Source: Alphaproteobacteria bacterium
Lineage (GTDB): Bacteria > Myxococcota_A > UBA796 > GCA-2862545
DNA length: 64,000 nucleotides
Direction: 5' to 3'
NCBI GenBank assembly: GCA_020632875.1
Contig: JACKET010000011.1
Location: 1 to 64,000, forward strand
Positions 33,527 to 44,724 of the stretch are shown piece after piece; the first letter of the stretch is position 1; every line of letters starts with the position of its first letter. A model generated the notes under the pieces. It did no database searches. It was not told where the DNA came from and saw only the letters and a program-made list of their open reading frames with translations. A program made the translations under genes and the position numbers.

Positions 33527-34494
33527 AGCTCAACATCCTCTGCCAGTCGCCCGTGTCGGAGGGCAGCACGCCCGAGGCAGCCGTGCAGAACACCGTGGCG
33601 CTCGCGCGCGAGGCCGACGGCCTCGGCTACCACCGGTTCTGGGTCGCCGAGCACCACAGCGACCGCGCCCTGGCGTCTGCCGCACCCGACGTGCTGATGG
33701 CGCACCTCGCCAGCATCACGACCCGCCTGCGCATCGGCTCCGGCGGCGTCCTGCTGCCGTACTACAGCCCGCTCGCGGTCGCGGAGCGGTTCAACCTGCT
33801 CGAGGCGCTGTTCCCGGGCCGCATCGACCTGGGCATCGGGCGGAGCGGGGGCTCGGAGGGCCATGCCCCCGAAGCGCTCGGCGTGCGCGGCGCTTCGTTC
33901 GAGGCCGTCGACGAGCTGCTCGCGTGGCTCGGCCCGGGCACGGCCGCGCGTCCCTTCGGCGACACGTTCGCCTCGCCCGCCGTCGACCGCTGTGCCGAGC
34001 CCTGGGTGCTGGGCACCAGCCCCGCCAGCGCGCGATACGCCGGCTCGCGTGGGCTCCCCTACGCCTTCGGCGGCTTCCTCGACCCGCGCCAGATGATGCC
34101 GGCGCTCTCCGAGTACCACCAGAGCTTCCGTCCCGGCCGGTTCGGCGACCGCCCGCGCGTGAACCTCGCCTGGTACGTGCAGGCCGCCCCGACCGAAGCC
34201 GAGGCGCACGCGCTGACGCGCAGCAGCGAGCACTGGTTCGTCGAAGCCCTGCTCCGCCGCCGCAACCCCCGCTTCCCCGACCCGGCCACCATCCGCGACG
34301 ACTACACCCCGATGGAGCGCATGGCCATCGAGATGCGGCGTCACTTTGCGCTCGTGGGAACGCCCGATCAGGTGCTGACGGGCCTCGAGGCCCTCGCCCG
34401 CCAGACCGCCGCCGACGAGCTCACGCTCGTCACCATCCCTTTCGAGCACGAAGCCCGCGTCGAATCCTACAGACTGCTGGGACGGGCCGCCTGA
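33523..34494 (+). CDS. LLM-class flavin-dependent oxidoreductase (luciferase-like)
   Basis: GTG 33523 (overlapping the previous stop) yields 323 residues typical of the luciferase-like monooxygenase superfamily of the MsnO8/YhbW type. Motifs include EADGLGYHRFWVAEHHSDRA, LASITTRLRIGSGGVLLPYY, LAVAERFNLLEALFPGRIDL and GIGRSGGSEG near the N-terminal half, then VLGTSPASARYAGSRGLPYA and VGTPDQVLTGLEALA. Such enzymes use reduced FMN or F420; the substrate is not predictable. There is no signal peptide. Cotranscription with the upstream membrane protein suggests a shared oxidative pathway for a hydrophobic compound, as inference only. Confidence 0.9.
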   Translation: MKLNILCQSPVSEGSTPEAAVQNTVALAREADGLGYHRFWVAEHHSDRALASAAPDVLMAHLASITTRLRIGSGGVLLPYYSPLAVAERFNLLEALFPGRIDLGIGRSGGSEGHAPEALGVRGASFEAVDELLAWLGPGTAARPFGDTFASPAVDRCAEPWVLGTSPASARYAGSRGLPYAFGGFLDPRQMMPALSEYHQSFRPGRFGDRPRVNLAWYVQAAPTEAEAHALTRSSEHWFVEALLRRRNPRFPDPATIRDDYTPMERMAIEMRRHFALVGTPDQVLTGLEALARQTAADELTLVTIPFEHEARVESYRLLGRAA

Positions 34495-34574
34495 CGGGCC
34501 CATTGGCCTCAGACGACTGTCCACGGACTTTCCCACGCGCGACACCACCCGACCGCGTGCGCTAGAAATGAGCC

Positions 34575-36401
34575 GTGATGTCGGATGATCCGCCCAAGGT
34601 CCAGGGGCACCACTTCGCGGCTGTTCCCATGGACCCCGTCGAACAGCTGCCCTGGATCGGGCCGGCCGCGCCGGGCATCACCGACCTCGAGCGCATCGAA
34701 GCCGCGCTGCACCGGGCGCGCGAAGCCGGCGATGCCGAGCGCATAGCGGCCGCAGCGGGGGCGCTCTCCGACCACCACCTCGAGCGCGGCCACATCGACC
34801 GCGCCGAAGCCGCGCTGGCCGAGGGGCTCGCCGCCGCGCAGTCCGCCGGGCTCGATGCCGCGCGCGTCCCCCTCGATCGACGAGAGGCGTGGCTCGGGCA
34901 CCTCCGCGGGGCACCCGACGCCACCACCCGCCTGATGCGTGCCAACGCGCGGGCCACCGAGCTCGGGCTGGGCGTCGAAGCCATCATCACGTCGCTCTAC
35001 CTCGGCCTGATCCGCGCGCGGATCGGCAAGGCGCGCCAGCTCGCGGCCACGATCTCCGAGTCGCTCGCCCAGCTCCGCGCCCAGCCCACGGTCCTGCCGC
35101 GCGTGGCCCTGCTCGCCGCGCTGGCGTTCGAAGAGGCCGGCCAGACCGACCGGGCCCAGGTCGAAGCGCTCCGTGTGCGCATCCTCGCCGACACGCGCGG
35201 CGACGCGCGCCTGGCCGAAGCCGCGACCGCCCTGCTCGACCGCTTCGACGGGACGGCGAGCGCCGACGCGCGCATCCAGCAGCTCGTCTCGGTCGCGATC
35301 GAGGTCAGCCGCAAACGCGTGCTCGAAGAGGTGCTGCAGACCATCGTGTGGTCGACCATCGAGCTGCTCGACGCCGACCGCGCCTTCGTCATCCGGCCCG
35401 GCGCCGACGGCCCGGTCGTCGTGGCGAGCGCGTCGCGCGACGGCGAGCCGGGCGTGCCGTCGATGTCCATCGCGAAGCGCGCGCTCGAGCTCGGCCGCGA
35501 GGTCGTCTCACCCGATCTCGGCGACGACTCGGCGCTCGCGCGCGCCAAGAGCATCATGTCCCTCCAGCTGCGCACCGCGATCTGCGTGCCGATGTCCGAC
35601 GGGGCCAACGTGTTGGGCGCGCTCTACGCCGACAGCCGCCGCGCCTCGAAGGAGGAGCTGCACGACCTCGCCTGGCTCGTCCGTGCGTTCGCGTCGCATG
35701 CGGCCGCGGCGGTCGTGAACGCCGAGCACCACGAGGAGCAGCGCCGCGCGGTGCAGCACGCACGCGAGACCTCGCACGACGTGCGCAACCTCGTGTCGAC
35801 GCTGCGCATGGGCCTCGACACGCTCGAAGAGGAGGCCGGTCTCGAGCCCTGGGCCGAATCCATCGTGCAGGAGCTCGGCAAGGTCTCGCGTCTCATCGAA
35901 CGCCAGGTCGCCATGCTCCTGTCGGGCAAGCGCGAGGATCCCGTCGAGCTCGAGCTCGACAAGCTCGTCCAGCGCGTGTGCGAGCTGTCGCGTTTCGATG
36001 CGCGGAAGAAGGGCGTCAGCATCGAGGTGAGAGACGTTCCGGCGCGAATTCTCGGCCGCTCCGACGACCTCACCCGGCTCGTCGCCAACCTCGTCGGCAA
36101 CGCGATCAAGTACGCTCCCGAGGGGACGGTCGTGGAGGTCACGCTGTCCCGCCGTCGGGCGAACGACCGCACGTGGGGCGTGCTCCGCGTGCGCGATCGG
36201 GGGCCCGGCATCCCGGAGGGCGAGCTGCAGCGCATCTTCGAGTCGGGCGTACAGGCGGCGGGCCACCACGAGGGCTACGGGCTGGGTCTCGGGATCTGCC
36301 GGCGGCTCGTCGACGAGGCCCACGGCGGGATCCGCGCGCTGAACGCCGACGGAGGCGGAGCGCTCTTCGAGGTCGTGCTGCCGCTCGCCCCCGGGGGCTG
36401 A
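34575..36401 (+). CDS. Histidine kinase with TPR-like and GAF sensor domains
   Basis: The start is GTG 34575, or ATG 34578 just after it; a TAGAAA box at 34563-34568 ends 6 nt before the GTG, favouring a leaderless start. The product (608 aa) has a helical TPR-like region (about 30-225), a GAF domain (about 240-385: LQTIVWSTIELLDADRAFVI ... VLGALYADSRRAS), a non-canonical H-box ETSHDVRNLVSTLRMGLDTL near residue 396, and an ATPase domain with NLVGNAIKYAPEG, DRGPGIPEGEL and GYGLGLGICRRL. The H-box has HD followed by VRN rather than HE-x-RTP, which is typical of a HisKA subgroup. No membrane segment or receiver is present. The giant surface protein starts 3 bp after its stop. Confidence 0.9.
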   Translation: MMSDDPPKVQGHHFAAVPMDPVEQLPWIGPAAPGITDLERIEAALHRAREAGDAERIAAAAGALSDHHLERGHIDRAEAALAEGLAAAQSAGLDAARVPLDRREAWLGHLRGAPDATTRLMRANARATELGLGVEAIITSLYLGLIRARIGKARQLAATISESLAQLRAQPTVLPRVALLAALAFEEAGQTDRAQVEALRVRILADTRGDARLAEAATALLDRFDGTASADARIQQLVSVAIEVSRKRVLEEVLQTIVWSTIELLDADRAFVIRPGADGPVVVASASRDGEPGVPSMSIAKRALELGREVVSPDLGDDSALARAKSIMSLQLRTAICVPMSDGANVLGALYADSRRASKEELHDLAWLVRAFASHAAAAVVNAEHHEEQRRAVQHARETSHDVRNLVSTLRMGLDTLEEEAGLEPWAESIVQELGKVSRLIERQVAMLLSGKREDPVELELDKLVQRVCELSRFDARKKGVSIEVRDVPARILGRSDDLTRLVANLVGNAIKYAPEGTVVEVTLSRRRANDRTWGVLRVRDRGPGIPEGELQRIFESGVQAAGHHEGYGLGLGICRRLVDEAHGGIRALNADGGGALFEVVLPLAPGG

Positions 36402-36404
36402 TCG

Positions 36405-39400
36405 ATGCTGCTCCTGTTGCTCGGGTGGGCCCGGGCCCAGACGCTCGACACCCAGGGCCCGGATCCGCTCGTCCTCCCCGAGGCTTTCGCACAGCCGCTG
36501 CGGCTGATGTCCGCCGCGAGCCCGGCGGCCGGTGCGTGGTCTGCGGCCGTCGGCCTGCGGGCGGCCGGCGCGAGCCTCACCGAGTTCGTCGACGACGGCG
36601 GCGCGGCGCTCACGACACGCGAGCTCGTCGGGCCCGCCTTCGACGCGCAGGTGGGGGGTTCGTACGCCTTCACCGACCGCCTGGTGCTGTCCGCGGCGCT
36701 CCCCTTCCGGCTCGCGTCGGGCGGCGAGGAAGGCGGCGGAGGCCTCGGAGACGCCCGTGTGTCCGGGGGTATCGGGCTTCTCCCGGCGGGCGGGCCCTTC
36801 CGGCTGCGCGTCTCGCCGTGGGTGCGGCTGCCGACCGGGAGCCGCGCGCGGTACCTCGGCGCGGGAGGGTTCCGGTTCGGGGGGAGCCTCGCCGCGGGCA
36901 CCGATCTCGGGCCGGTGGTCACCACGGTGGAGCTCGGGGCGGACTGGCGGCCCGAGGGGCTCCTCGCAGGGGGTCCGGGCTGGCGCGTCGGCGCCGGCGG
37001 ACGCCTCCCCCTCGGCCAGGCCCTCGCGGTGGGTCTCGAGGCCGACGGCTTCGGCTCGATGACGCGGAAGGGCCTCGGGATCGGGAGCGAGCTGCGCCTC
37101 GTCGTGGGCGGACGGCTCGGGCGCGTGTGGGCGCAGGCCGGCGGTGGGCCCGCCCCCATCGGGCGCCGCCCGGGCACCGCGCTCGTCGCGGGCGAGCTCG
37201 TGGCGGGATTCGAGGGAGGCAGCCGCGAAGCGCCCGTGGCGCGGCTCCCGACCGTGCAGCTCCATGTCGTCGACCCATCGGGGCGCCTCGTCCGCGGCGC
37301 CGAGGTCCACCTCGACAGCCTCGTCCTCGCCCAGACCGACAGCAACGGGGTGGTCGAGGTCGACCGCGACACGTGGCGCGGCGATCTCGCCATCCGCGCG
37401 GGCGGGCTCGCGAACGTCGCGCTGCCGACGCGCTTCCCCTCGGGCGACCTGACCATCGAGCTGCCGTACCTGCCGACTCCGCTGCGCGTCCGCGTCACCG
37501 ACCCCGTCGGCAATCCCGTCGAGGCCCGCGCGGTGCTGAAGCGCATCGACGAGCCCGCCGAGGCCCCGCTGCGCTGGGAGGCCCCGTTCTTCCTCGCCCA
37601 GCTCGAGCCGGGCGAGTGGATGCTGCACGTCGAGGCCGACGGCAAGGGCGCCCAGGAGCGGCGCATCACCGTCGGCGAGCGCCGCATCCGGCCCATGGTG
37701 GTCGAGGTGATCCTGCTCGACGAGGCGGGTGCGGGTACCCTCGCGATGGAGGTCGTCGACGCGGGCGGCAAGAAGGTCGAGGCGGCGCGTGTCCAGCTCA
37801 ACGGCATCCCCGTCGGGACGACCGGCTCGGCGGGCTCGATGTGGGTGCACGGCCTCGAGGGTGAGAGCCGCTCCGTCACGGTGCGGTCCGAGGACTACGC
37901 CGAGTCCGTCATCGACATCGACCTGAGCCCCGAGCTCGACGCGACGCCCGCGACCGTCGACGTCGACTACCTCCCGGGCACGGTGCGCATCATCGCGTCC
38001 GGTCCCGACGGGCCCATCTCGGACGGGCTCGTCGCGATCTCGGGCCCGACGGCGTTGCCCGCGATGCCCCTCGGGGAGGACGGCGAGCGCCTCGTGGTGC
38101 TCGACCCGGGCGCGTGGAACGTGGCGCTGTCGTCCGTCACGCTCGGCATCCAGGAGCGTGCCGTCGAGATCACGCCGGACTCGCCGAATCCCCTGCTCGC
38201 GCAGTTCGTGCTCCAGCGCGACCGCGCGGGAGAAGCCGACCTCGTCGTCCGCGTGCAGGACCGGGACGGGCGCCCCGTCGAAGGGGCGTCGATCCGACTC
38301 GACGGCGAGGCGCTCGGCGAGACCTCGAGTGGCGGGACGCTGCGGCTGCGCGGGATGCAGGCCGGCGAGCGGCGCGTCGAGGTCACCCACCCCGCCATCC
38401 GCGCGTCCTCCCACGTCCTCGACGCGAGCGCCGGGGTCGAGGAGGAGCTCGTGGTGGTCGACTGGCGGCCCGACGTGCTGCGCGTCACCGCGACCGCCGC
38501 GGGCCTGCCGGTCGACGCGGTGGTGGTGCTCGACGGCGCCGCGCAGATCGGGCCGGAGCCGCTGGGTCCGCGCGGCCAGCGCTACTTCGACGGGCTCGCC
38601 GCGGGCCCGTGGGTGGTCACCGCGAGCAACGCCGACTTCGGCATCCAGTCGCGCACCGTCGACGTGGTGGCGCCCGCCGCGGGCCTGCCAGAGGCGGTCA
38701 TCCGCTACGCGGGCGTCGAGGGCGGGCGAGCCACCCTGATCGTCGAGGCCGTCGACGCCGACGGGAAGCCGGTCGTGGGCGCGCCCGTCGTGCTGGACGG
38801 CCTGCCGGTCGGGAACACGGGCAGCGACGGCACCGCGACGCTCGAGGAGCTGGCGCCCGGCAACCGCGCCCTGCAGGCCTGCGGGGCGCCGTGGCGCGAG
38901 GCCCAGCGCACGGCCTGGGCGCGGAACGACCGCGAGACGCGGGTGAAGCTCGTGTGCGCGTGGGACGTGGGCGCCACCCGCCTCACGGTGACGAACGGCG
39001 GAGCGCCCGTCGCAGACGCGCTGTTGTGGCTGTCGGGCCCCGAAGAGCTCGCCCCGCGGGCCCTGGACGCGAGCGGCACCCAGCTCCTCGCGCTCGTGCC
39101 GGGCGCCTGGACCGCCACGCTGTCCCACCCAGAGGCCGGCATCCTCGAGGTCCCCTTCGAGGTGAGCGCCCAGGCGCGGCTCAACACCGTGGCGGTCGAC
39201 ATGCAGGGCACCGAGCCCGAGCCGTCGATGCTCGTCCGCGTCCGCACCCCGCGGGGCCGGGCCGTGGCGAACGCCGCGGTGCTGGTCGACGGCGTGGAGC
39301 GCGGCGTGACGAACAGCGGCGGTGTCGCGGTCGTCTCGGGCCTCGCGGCGGAGAGCGTGCGCCTCGAGGTGCGCAGCGCCGACCACCACCCCGACACGCC

Positions 39401-40076
39401 GCGCGCGGTCGCCCTCCGCGACGGGCGCACCGAGAAGGTCGTCGAGCTCGAGCCGCTGCCCGCGAAGCTGTCGGTGACCGTACGAACGCCCGAAGGCACG
39501 CCGCTCGACGCGCACGTCGAGATCGTGGGCGAGACGCGGCTGCCCGGGCTCGCCGTCACGGGCGGGAAGGCCGAGCGCGAGGTGCCGCCTGGCGAATGGC
39601 AGGTGTTTGCCAGGGCCGCGGGCCGCGCGGCGCAATCGCTCGACATCACGATCGACGAGGGCACGCGCGAGGTGGTCTTCGAGCTCCCGCCCGCCCGCGT
39701 GAAGCGCGTCGGCAACGAGCTGAAGGCCGAGAGCATCCAGTTCCAGACGGGCGCTTCGGCCATCGACACGCGGTACGAATGCGCTCGAAGAGGTCGCCGC
39801 CCTGATGCTCGCCGAGGCCGACATCCTCCGCATCGAGGCCCAGGGCCACACCGACAGCGTGGGCTCGGTCGCGCGAACATGGAGCCTCCCCAGCGTCGCG
39901 CCGAAGAGGTGCGAGCCGCGCTGGTCGAGCTCCGGTGCGCCCAGTCGCGCGTCGTGGCACGGGGATTCGGCCCCACGCACCCCATCGCCGACAACGACTC
40001 TGGCCGGGTCGCGCCGAGAACCGCCGCGTGCGTCGCCGTGATCGTGGAGGCGGCACCTGCGTCGGAGGCGCGCTGA
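36405..40076 (+). CDS. Giant surface protein: beta-barrel-like N-terminus, repeated carboxypeptidase-regulatory-like domains, OmpA C-terminus (frameshifted)
   Basis: The readable frame spans about 1223 codons. A signal peptide (MLLLLLGWARAQ) is followed by a Gly-rich, porin-like region (about 45-275). Then come eight or more beta-sandwich repeats of the carboxypeptidase-regulatory/PEGA kind, each with 'V-x-D-x-x-G-x-P-V-x-G-A' (DPSGRLVRGAEVHLDSLVLA, DRDGRPVEGASIRLDGEALG, DADGKPVVGAPVVLDGLPVG, TPRGRAVANAAVLVDGVERG). The C-terminus should be an OmpA peptidoglycan-binding domain, but the frame changes at about 39779, 39885 and 40010: IQFQTGASAID is in frame 1, ALEEVAALMLAEADILRIEA and QGHTDSVGS in frame 2, RRAEEVRAAL and ARGFGPTHPIADND in frame 1 again. 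Restoring single bases would give a standard OmpA end. Likely an outer-membrane protein anchored to peptidoglycan. Confidence 0.75.
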   Translation: MLLLLLGWARAQTLDTQGPDPLVLPEAFAQPLRLMSAASPAAGAWSAAVGLRAAGASLTEFVDDGGAALTTRELVGPAFDAQVGGSYAFTDRLVLSAALPFRLASGGEEGGGGLGDARVSGGIGLLPAGGPFRLRVSPWVRLPTGSRARYLGAGGFRFGGSLAAGTDLGPVVTTVELGADWRPEGLLAGGPGWRVGAGGRLPLGQALAVGLEADGFGSMTRKGLGIGSELRLVVGGRLGRVWAQAGGGPAPIGRRPGTALVAGELVAGFEGGSREAPVARLPTVQLHVVDPSGRLVRGAEVHLDSLVLAQTDSNGVVEVDRDTWRGDLAIRAGGLANVALPTRFPSGDLTIELPYLPTPLRVRVTDPVGNPVEARAVLKRIDEPAEAPLRWEAPFFLAQLEPGEWMLHVEADGKGAQERRITVGERRIRPMVVEVILLDEAGAGTLAMEVVDAGGKKVEAARVQLNGIPVGTTGSAGSMWVHGLEGESRSVTVRSEDYAESVIDIDLSPELDATPATVDVDYLPGTVRIIASGPDGPISDGLVAISGPTALPAMPLGEDGERLVVLDPGAWNVALSSVTLGIQERAVEITPDSPNPLLAQFVLQRDRAGEADLVVRVQDRDGRPVEGASIRLDGEALGETSSGGTLRLRGMQAGERRVEVTHPAIRASSHVLDASAGVEEELVVVDWRPDVLRVTATAAGLPVDAVVVLDGAAQIGPEPLGPRGQRYFDGLAAGPWVVTASNADFGIQSRTVDVVAPAAGLPEAVIRYAGVEGGRATLIVEAVDADGKPVVGAPVVLDGLPVGNTGSDGTATLEELAPGNRALQACGAPWREAQRTAWARNDRETRVKLVCAWDVGATRLTVTNGGAPVADALLWLSGPEELAPRALDASGTQLLALVPGAWTATLSHPEAGILEVPFEVSAQARLNTVAVDMQGTEPEPSMLVRVRTPRGRAVANAAVLVDGVERGVTNSGGVAVVSGLAAESVRLEVRSADHHPDTPRAVALRDGRTEKVVELEPLPAKLSVTVRTPEGTPLDAHVEIVGETRLPGLAVTGGKAEREVPPGEWQVFARAAGRAAQSLDITIDEGTREVVFELPPARVKRVGNELKAESIQFQTGASAIDTRYECARRGRRPDARRGRHPPHRGPGPHRQRGLGRANMEPPQRRAEEVRAALVELRCAQSRVVARGFGPTHPIADNDSGRVAPRTAACVAVIVEAAPASEAR

Positions 40077-40150
40077 GTCCTTCGGCGCATGACCTCCGAC
40101 TCGTCATGCGACCGGTTCCCCGGTCCGGGACGTCGTACGATGAGAGCGAA

Positions 40151-42576
40151 ATGGTGCTGTTCCTCTCCGCTCGCGCGCGCAGCCACACTCGACGTGTGCG
40201 CGTCGGGGTGCACCTACGACCCGGTGGTCGCCGCGATCGACGACGCCACCGATGGAGACACCATCCAGGTCGGCCCCGGCACGTACCTTCGGGGTGCCAT
40301 CCAGGTCGGCGTCGACGGTACGATCGGGGAGCTGCTCGGATTCTGACCACCCTCGACAGCTCAGGGGCGAACGCCACGGTCGACCTCCAGCAGGTCACCG
40401 CGAGCCCTCGAGGGCCTGACCATCGCGGTGGGCAACCAGCGCGCGATCGACGTCCGAGGCGGTGGGTGGTGCTGGACCGACATCCCGTCCGGGCGGCACG
40501 GGCCAGTCGGGCGTCGGGGTCCGCGCGACGGGGCGCGGATCTCACCGTCGGCGTCGCGCTTCGAGGCCCTGACCACCAACGGCAACGGTGGTGCCGTGCT
40601 CGTCGAGGGCTCCACCACCCAGCTTCGCCATCGAGGGCGTGACGTGCACCGGTACCGACGCTGCCAACGGCGGGTGTGTCGCGATCGACGGGCGTCTGCG
40701 ACCTCACCGACCTCGTGACCGACGGGCACGGCCTCCACCGCGGAGAGGTGCCGTCTCGGGCGCGCGACTTCGGCTCCGTCGCGATCCGAGGCGGGCGAGA
40801 TGTCTGGCGGGGCGCGCCGAACGGGGGCACGTCGATGTCGCGCTCGGCGCCAGCCTGACGATCGACGCCACGCGGTTCGTCGGCGGCTCCGCGACGCGCG
40901 GAGGGGCTACGTGCGGTTCACCTCGGTCGGCGGGTCTCGATCGACGGCGCGACGTTCGTGGGCAACGTGCGGCGTCCGGAAGACGCGCGGTGTTCGCGAC
41001 GAGCCTGGCCGAGATCCTGGGCGCGCGGTTCGAGGGCAACCTGCGGTGTTCCTGAGGGCGGCGCCGTACCTCGCCGCATCGACGTGGACGCTCGCGCGCA
41101 GCACCTTCGAAGCCAACACCGCCCAGAGCGGGGGCGCCCTCTCGGTGAACTCGGCACGCTCTCGGCGAGCGACCTCCGGATGCTCGACAACCAGGCGTCC
41201 GGCACCGGCGGAGCGCTCACCTCGTTCGGCAACGTCGGGCTGAGCGCGAGCTACCTGTGCGGGAACGCTGTCCACAAGGCGCGCCGCGCTCCATGTCGCC
41301 GGCAACGCGACCACTGTCCGCAACAGCGTGCTCTTTCGCCAACGCGGCGTCCTCTCCGGAGGGCCGCCCAGGTCGCGGGGGCTCCTGGTGCTCGAGCAGG
41401 TCGACGTCGTCGCCAACACCGCACCTGATGGCGGCGGCATCGACGTCGCCGGTCCGTTCTCCGCCGATCAAGCACTCTGTTCAGAGGCCGCCGCCGGATA
41501 CGCGGTCGTCGCGTCCAGGGCCGTCACGATGGATCCTGGAACGCGTGGTGGGCCAACCAGCCGTCCGACGTGGGCGGTGCCCTCGTCCCCGGACCGCGGC
41601 CCGAACACCGTCGAAGGCGACCTCCCTCCCCTGGTCGCTCGACGGGCACTGCGGAGACGAGCTTTCCCCCGCAGCACCGCTCGTCGACGCGATCCCACCG
41701 GGTCCGATGCGACGGGAGCGACCGGGACATCGGTGCTTCGGGGTCCTGGTCGAGCTTCGCGGACGGCGAGGGGACGGGTTCGCGTACGCGTTCGACTGTG
41801 ACGACGCGTCCGCGACGTGAACCCTCGCGCGCCGAGGACTGTGGAAATGGCGTCGACAACGACTGCAACGGCATCGCGGACGACTGCGTGATCCGGCAGG
41901 ACTGGTACCGCGACGCGGACGGTGACGGCTACGGCGACGCGGCCGACTCCACGTCGGCGCCCACGGCCTCCCCGGGCTACGTCGCGGACGCCACGGACTG
42001 CGACGATGCCGACCCCCTCGTCCACCCGGGTGCGGACGAGCGCTGCAACGACGCCGACGACGACTGCGACGGGCAGACCGACGAAGGCATCGATCAGACC
42101 TGGTACGTCGACGCGGACGGCGACGGCTACGGCGGCGAAGCGGCGTCGGGCGACTGCGAGGCGCCGCCCGACGCGGCCGCCGTCGACGGCGACTGCGACG
42201 ACGGCGACCCCGCGGTGAGCCCCGCCGCGACGGAGATCTGGTACGACGGCATCGATCAGGACTGCGACGGGAACGACGCCGACCGCGACCTCGACGGTTT
42301 CGCTGCAGAGGTGTCCGGTGGCACCGACTGCGACGACGACGACCCCGCGATCCACCCCGACGCAGACGAGGTGATCGACGACGGCGTCGACCAGGACTGC
42401 AACGGCGCCGACGCCATCACGACCTTCGGCGTCGCCGGCAAGCGCCCGACGGGGTGCGGCTGCGCGGCCCCGACCGCTCCCCCGGGCTGGGTGTTCCTCC
42501 TGGCGGCCGTGCTCGTCCGCCGCCAGCGCACGCGGTCTGCCCACCGCACACGCGCCACCTGCGGTAGAACGGGCTG

Positions 42577-42577
<1 letters not shown>
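40151..42577 (+). pseudogene. MopE-type beta-helix surface protein with MYXO-CTERM-like tail, multiply frameshifted as given
   Basis: ATG 40151 begins a signal peptide (MVLFLS, then LARA in another frame). Fragments in successive frames then read ATLDVCASGCTYDPVVAAID with DGDTIQVGPGTYL, ILTTLDSSGANATVDLQQV, GLTIAVGNQRAIDV, FEALTTNGNGGAVLVEGSTT, FAIEGVTCTGTDAANGGCVA, SLTIDATRFVGGSA and SYLCGN, i.e. a parallel beta-helix whose frame changes roughly every 60-150 bp. From about 41820 the frame is stable: CGNGVDNDCNGIADDCV, then MopE metal-binding repeats (CDDADPLVHPGADERCNDAD, DGDCDDGDPAVSPAATEIW, DCDDDDPAIHPDADEVIDDG) and a tail GCGCAAPTAPPGWVFLLAAV plus RRQR. MopE-type repeats bind metals at the surface. 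Because motifs survive, the gene may be intact in the organism. Confidence 0.7.
42565..42570 (+). promoter_or_regulatory. -10-like hexamer TAGAAC, probable leaderless start
   Basis: TAGAAC ends 6 nt before ATG 42577 with no ribosome binding site between. It lies within the last codons of the preceding gene. Confidence 0.35.
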
Positions 42578-44667
<2,090 letters not shown>

Positions 44668-44710
44668 TCACGCCGCGCGCGTGGGCCCTGTGACTGCCTC
44701 CGGCTTCGCG

Positions 44711-44716
44711 TAGAAT
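44711..44716 (+). promoter_or_regulatory. -10-like hexamer TAGAAT, probable leaderless start
   Basis: TAGAAT ends 8 nt before GTG 44725. GTGACT at 44690-44695 could serve as -35 with a 15-bp spacer, the only such element found among the boxes. No ribosome binding site is seen between the box and the start. Confidence 0.5.
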
Positions 44717-44724
44717 GCGCCGCT

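Noticed and set aside
35508..39980. A 1490-codon open frame on the reverse strand
   Set aside because: It is antisense to the histidine kinase and the giant surface protein, has Arg/His/Asp-biased composition and no recognisable motif. High GC creates such shadows.
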